Shown here one piece after another: positions 60,842-64,000 of a stretch of 64,000 bases of DNA. Below the pieces are notes generated by a model. The model had not been told where the DNA came from and ran no database searches. It was given only the letters and a program-made list of their open reading frames with translations. Numbering within the stretch: position 1 is the stretch's first letter; each line of letters begins with the position of its first letter. Location: positions 1 through 64,000 of the forward strand of contig CACEKA010000004.1 of NCBI GenBank assembly GCA_902560015.1, read 5' to 3'. The translations under genes were made by a program, and so were the position numbers. This DNA comes from an uncultured Pelagibacteraceae bacterium. GTDB taxonomy: Bacteria > Pseudomonadota > Alphaproteobacteria > Pelagibacterales > Pelagibacteraceae.

Positions 60842-61783
60842 TTAAATTTCATATCCTTTTTCCTCTGACTCATTATCAATCAGCTCATCAGGAAAACCAT
60901 TGGCTCTAAAATTAATATTGTTTAAATCTTCCATCCTTTTTACAATCATTGATGACCAGGCTCTAGAACCATATTTTTTTTGACCATCTTTAAATATTTT
61001 AACTATTTGTGGGGAAATTTCTAAAGGAGCACCTAGTTTTTTTGCAAGATTATCAAATAGACCTGTATCTTTTAAAACTAAATCCATTGTAAAATTTATA
61101 TTATAAGATCCATTTAATATCACCTGACTTTCAGTTTCATGTACAAATGAGTTTCCTGAAGAAATAGCAATTCCTTTATAAGTTTTTGCTAGGTCTAAAT
61201 TAGATTTTTTTGCTACAGTCCATGCTTCACCTAATGCAACTAAATGGACAGAAGCTAAGTAATTTGTAATCACTTTTAATACGCTTGCAGAACCGAGTTT
61301 ACCTGTATGCAATACTTTTCTACCCAAAACTGTTAATGCAGGTAAAATTTTTTCAAATGCTTTTCTTTCTCCACCAACAAATATAGCAATATTGCCTGTT
61401 GCCGCTCTATGACATCCACCACTCACAGGTCCATCTAATGGTATACTTTTTTTGGCAATTACTTTTTCCCCAAGTCTTTTAACTTCATTTTCGTCTGTAG
61501 TACTCATTTCTAACCAAATTTTATTCTCTGATAATCCATTTATAATTCCATCATTAGCCTCCATTACTTCAGCGGATACCTCGGGGGAAGGAAGAGAAGT
61601 AATTATTAAATCAGTCTGTTCTGCTAATTCTTTTGGAGATTTTGCAACTTTAGCACCTAAGTCCTTAAAAGGTTCTGTTAACCTCTCATCTAAATCTCTT
61701 ACTGTAAGATCAAAGTTATTTCTTAATAAGCTACTAGCAAGTTTACCTCCAACATTGCCCAAACCGATAAACCCTATTTTCAT
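60842..61783 (-). CDS. 3-hydroxyisobutyrate-type beta-hydroxyacid dehydrogenase
   Basis: This 313-residue NAD(P)-dependent dehydrogenase has the cofactor motif IGLGNVGGKLASS, GPVSGG (substrate-binding) and the catalytic lysine in KVITNYLASVH. Members oxidise 3-hydroxyisobutyrate, tartronate semialdehyde and related acids. It overlaps the EamA gene by 4 bp at its start and precedes the aldehyde dehydrogenase gene, a pairing typical for an alcohol-to-acid branch. Confidence 0.87.
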   Translation of the reverse strand: MKIGFIGLGNVGGKLASSLLRNNFDLTVRDLDERLTEPFKDLGAKVAKSPKELAEQTDLIITSLPSPEVSAEVMEANDGIINGLSENKIWLEMSTTDENEVKRLGEKVIAKKSIPLDGPVSGGCHRAATGNIAIFVGGERKAFEKILPALTVLGRKVLHTGKLGSASVLKVITNYLASVHLVALGEAWTVAKKSNLDLAKTYKGIAISSGNSFVHETESQVILNGSYNINFTMDLVLKDTGLFDNLAKKLGAPLEISPQIVKIFKDGQKKYGSRAWSSMIVKRMEDLNNINFRANGFPDELIDNESEEKGYEI

Positions 61784-62652
61784 TTTGTTACCTCATTTTT
61801 TTTGTTTTTTGTAAATATAATTAAAATCACGCCAACAATTATTATTGCACCACCTATAAATAATTCTGGAGTTGGTTTTTCATCTAAAAGAAAAATAGCA
61901 GCTAACAAACCTGTTGGGGGTATACCCATAGTAACAATAGGCAGCACTTTATAAAGAGGGTTGTTTTTTAAAACATAATAGAAACAACCATAAGTAATTG
62001 GTTGCATGATAAAACCAATATAAATTGCAATGATCCAATGATCCACTTTGGCATTTGTTAAATAATTAATTGTATTCCCATCAATGATTGCAGATAGGAT
62101 TAGCAAAATTGGTCCTGAGAATAACGCCAACCAAGCAACTAAAGCTAAAGGATTTATTTCTTTACTTAAAGGTTTAACCATAACTTGTCCTAGAGCCCAT
62201 ACAGCAGATCCTAAAATTGTAAGACCAATTCCAACAAATTTTCCATCTAAGTTAGGAGATCCAGTTAAAATATAAACACCTACAAACGCGATGGCTATTC
62301 CTATCAAAGCTCTAACAGTTGGTTTTTCTTTAAGGATGAAGTAGGCAAAAATAACTCCAAACGGAACTTCTGTTTGAACAAGTAGAACAGCTGCAGATGC
62401 ATCTATTAAATCTAGCCCTGAATAAGTAATACTATATTGTAAAGTATTAGCTACTAATGACGCGGCAAAAATTTTTTTTAAATATCCTTTTGGAATTGGA
62501 AACCACCAAATTAATAATGAGGCTGCAAACATAAATCTTATACTCATTAAAAGAATAGGAGGGAAAGACTCAAATGCTGGTTTAGCTATAACAAAACCAA
62601 AGCCTAAAAATATAGGCACTAAAGATGCAATAAAAGTATCTTTTAAATTCAT
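61780..62652 (-). CDS. EamA/DMT-family membrane transporter
   Basis: This 290-residue protein has ten predicted membrane helices in two EamA halves (PAFESFPPILLMSIRFMFAA and the C-terminal FIGGAIIIVG). It starts the minus-strand operon through the hydroxyacid dehydrogenase, ALDH, VOC and GDPD genes. It is 61 bp from the divergent EutA-like gene. Substrate unknown. Confidence 0.82.
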   Translation of the reverse strand: MNLKDTFIASLVPIFLGFGFVIAKPAFESFPPILLMSIRFMFAASLLIWWFPIPKGYLKKIFAASLVANTLQYSITYSGLDLIDASAAVLLVQTEVPFGVIFAYFILKEKPTVRALIGIAIAFVGVYILTGSPNLDGKFVGIGLTILGSAVWALGQVMVKPLSKEINPLALVAWLALFSGPILLILSAIIDGNTINYLTNAKVDHWIIAIYIGFIMQPITYGCFYYVLKNNPLYKVLPIVTMGIPPTGLLAAIFLLDEKPTPELFIGGAIIIVGVILIIFTKNKKNEVTK

Positions 62653-62713
62653 GACGCCATTTTTAATACTAATGATTATTAAAGAACTTATGATATATTC
62701 ACCTTTTTAAAAT

Positions 62714-63457
62714 ATGAATTCAACAAAAATAGATCCTAAATACATTACCAAATCAAATCCAAGAATCGGACTTATTGCACTTGCTAGTGATTTTATGATT
62801 GAAAGAGATTTTATAAATGTAATTAAAGATAGAGAGGTTGATTTCTTTGTAAATCGTATCGAATGCTATAATCCGTTGACAAAAGAAAATTTAATCAAAA
62901 TGTCAAATAAGGTTACCGAGGTAACAAAAGATATATTGCCTGATCAGGATATTGATTGTGTTGTCTATGGTTGTACATCTGGAACAATAGCTGCAGGTTA
63001 TGAGTCTATTGAAAAAAAAGTAAAAGCTGCAAAACCTATGGCAGAAGTAACAACCCCTAGCACTGCTGCAATCAAAGCTTTAAAAAAATTGAATATAACA
63101 AAAATAAGTCTGTTTACACCTTATAGTAAAAAACTTAACGATGAAGTTTTAGATTACTTTAAAGAAGAAGGGTTTGAAATCACTTCTAATTCTTACTTTG
63201 ACATAGAAGCTGATTACGATATTGGAAAAGTTGATCAGAATTATTTGTATAATGTTCTATCTAAGACTGATTTAAATGGGGCAGAGGCGCTCTTTGTTTC
63301 TTGTACTGCTTTACCAGTATTACCAATAATTGATAAATTGGAAAAAAAATTAAATACAATAGTTTTATCTAGCAATCAGGCATTAATTTGGGATACTCTT
63401 GTCAAAATAAATAAAAATAATTCAATAGAAGGTTTCGGAAAATTATTCAAAAATTAA
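62714..63457 (+). CDS. eutA: Maleate isomerase/Asp-Glu racemase-family protein, EutA-like
   Basis: This 247-residue two-lobed racemase/isomerase-fold protein has paired cysteines in VVYGCTSG and FVSCTAL at the expected positions. It resembles EutA of the ectoine utilisation cluster and arylmalonate decarboxylase. The next gene is ectoine-hydrolase-like and an Ehu-type transporter is present at 25.4 kb, so ectoine catabolism is the best context call. The chemical role of EutA is not settled. Confidence 0.7.
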   Translation: MNSTKIDPKYITKSNPRIGLIALASDFMIERDFINVIKDREVDFFVNRIECYNPLTKENLIKMSNKVTEVTKDILPDQDIDCVVYGCTSGTIAAGYESIEKKVKAAKPMAEVTTPSTAAIKALKKLNITKISLFTPYSKKLNDEVLDYFKEEGFEITSNSYFDIEADYDIGKVDQNYLYNVLSKTDLNGAEALFVSCTALPVLPIIDKLEKKLNTIVLSSNQALIWDTLVKINKNNSIEGFGKLFKN

Positions 63458-63461
63458 TTTT

Positions 63462-64000
63462 ATGGATTTTACAAAAGAAGAATATCAACGAAGATTAAAA
63501 AAAGTTCAAAAAATGATGCAAGAAAAAGGCATCGAACTATTAATTTCACATGATACGAATAATTTAAATTATTTAACAGGTTATGATGCCTGGTCTTTTT
63601 ATTATGCTCAATGCGCAATTGTACATGTCAATGCTGATGAGCCATTATGTTTTGTACGAGCACAGGATGCGGGAGGTGCATATATAAAAACATACTTGAA
63701 AGATGAAAATATTATTGTTTATGATGAAGGTTATATTCACACATGGCCAAAACATCCTTATGATTATTTGGTACAAGTAATAAAAGAAAAAAAATGGGAC
63801 ACACTTACAGTTGGTGTTGAGATGGATGCTCATTATTACACTGCTTTTTGCCATGAAAAAATTAAACAAGGCCTTCCTAATGCCAAAGTAGTTGATAGTG
63901 ATCGATTGGTTAACTGGGCAAGATTAGTTAAGTCAGATGCAGAAATTGGTTACATGAAATCTGCTGCATTAATTTCTCAAAAGGCAATGAAAACTGCTTT
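63462..64000 (+). CDS. doeA: Ectoine hydrolase-like (DoeA/EutD) M24 protein, 3'-truncated by window edge
   Basis: About 180 residues of the N-terminal creatinase/prolidase domain are visible, beginning MDFTKEEYQRR. The stretch NNLNYLTGYDAWSFYYAQC, then the GVEMDAHYYTA and LVNWARLVKS regions, match ectoine hydrolase DoeA/EutD, which opens the ectoine ring. The frame is open at the right edge, so the catalytic M24 domain lies outside. It starts four bases after the EutA-like stop. Confidence 0.75.
   Translation, partial: MDFTKEEYQRRLKKVQKMMQEKGIELLISHDTNNLNYLTGYDAWSFYYAQCAIVHVNADEPLCFVRAQDAGGAYIKTYLKDENIIVYDEGYIHTWPKHPYDYLVQVIKEKKWDTLTVGVEMDAHYYTAFCHEKIKQGLPNAKVVDSDRLVNWARLVKSDAEIGYMKSAALISQKAMKTA

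Noticed and set aside
61452-61814. 120-codon plus-strand ORF over the hydroxyacid dehydrogenase gene
   Set aside because: It is antisense to the NAD-binding domain of a conserved dehydrogenase; serine- and leucine-rich shadow frame.
1-64000. tRNA, rRNA, insertion sequence or prophage
   Set aside because: No tRNA-like cloverleaf, rRNA segment, transposase, integrase or terminal inverted repeats were seen on either strand.

Overview
The window looks like part of a streamlined, AT-rich marine alphaproteobacterial genome, most likely the SAR11 clade (Pelagibacterales). The basis is very low GC, almost no intergenic space (no gap above about 300 bp; most junctions overlap or lie within a few bases), a blue-tuned proteorhodopsin followed by ferredoxin and ferredoxin-reductase genes, and a gene content dominated by uptake and catabolism of small organic nitrogen compounds and osmolytes. 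No rRNA, tRNA, CRISPR or insertion sequence was seen.

Layout. 1-10.1 kb: TRAP transporter permeases, then two related oxidative modules (DapA-like aldolase/deaminase plus a three-part Fe-S/FAD dehydrogenase of the D-hydroxyproline dehydrogenase/opine oxidase type), one fused into a single 971-residue chain and the other split into three genes, separated by an EamA transporter. 10.2-15.3 kb: a polar amino-acid-type ABC operon with an unusual 5' leader, ending in an amidohydrolase-like gene and an M20 peptidase/deacylase. 15.3-21.6 kb: SMR transporter, propionyl-CoA synthetase, proteorhodopsin, membrane desaturase/hydroxylase, ferredoxin, ferredoxin reductase, glutathione transferase. 21.6-25.3 kb: two Gfo/Idh/MocA dehydrogenases, a PhyH dioxygenase and a MOSC protein. 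25.4-28.5 kb: ectoine-type (Ehu-like) ABC transporter. 28.5-29.3 kb: DksA-like regulator and two tiny membrane ORFs. 29.4-34.8 kb: accessory block with GT39 and GT2 glycosyltransferases and four consecutive secreted products (a short peptide, two polysaccharide-lyase-like proteins, one clan GH-A hydrolase). 34.8-39 kb: orphan promoter plus RNA motif, TPR-methyltransferase, 2OG oxygenase, EamA transporter. 39-53.2 kb: ureohydrolase, GMC oxidoreductase, PhnZ-like HD oxygenase, TauD dioxygenase, betainyl-CoA thioesterase, class II aldolase, BKACE, two Rieske oxygenases, glyoxalase, cupin, glutamine-synthetase-like ligase, MetX-like hydrolase, carnitine dehydrogenase. 53.2-58.4 kb: SDR, glycine-betaine/carnitine ABC transporter, gamma-butyrobetaine dioxygenase-like gene. 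58.4-64 kb: GDPD, VOC, aldehyde dehydrogenase, hydroxyacid dehydrogenase, EamA transporter, then EutA-like and DoeA-like ectoine catabolic genes running off the right edge.

How the genes fit together. A nearly complete route from gamma-butyrobetaine through carnitine and 3-dehydrocarnitine to betainyl-CoA and glycine betaine can be assembled from genes at 57.2, 52.2, 44.2 and 42.9 kb together with the transporter at 54-57 kb. Ectoine uptake (25-28 kb) pairs with EutA/DoeA-like genes (62.7 kb onward). The proteorhodopsin locus couples light-driven proton pumping with a self-contained electron chain for a diiron membrane oxygenase.

The least expected items are: (1) a 5'-proximal RNA pseudoknot present twice, at 10.27 and 34.82 kb, each at the same distance from its predicted promoter, with one covarying base pair; the second copy has no gene downstream; (2) a TauD-type hydroxylase abutting a PhnZ-type HD oxygenase with every signature residue conserved, inside a quaternary-amine operon; (3) a fused and a split version of the same three-part dehydrogenase side by side; and (4) a secreted polysaccharide-active cluster in a genome type not known for polysaccharide breakdown. 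All assignments are from reading the sequence; no database search was run.
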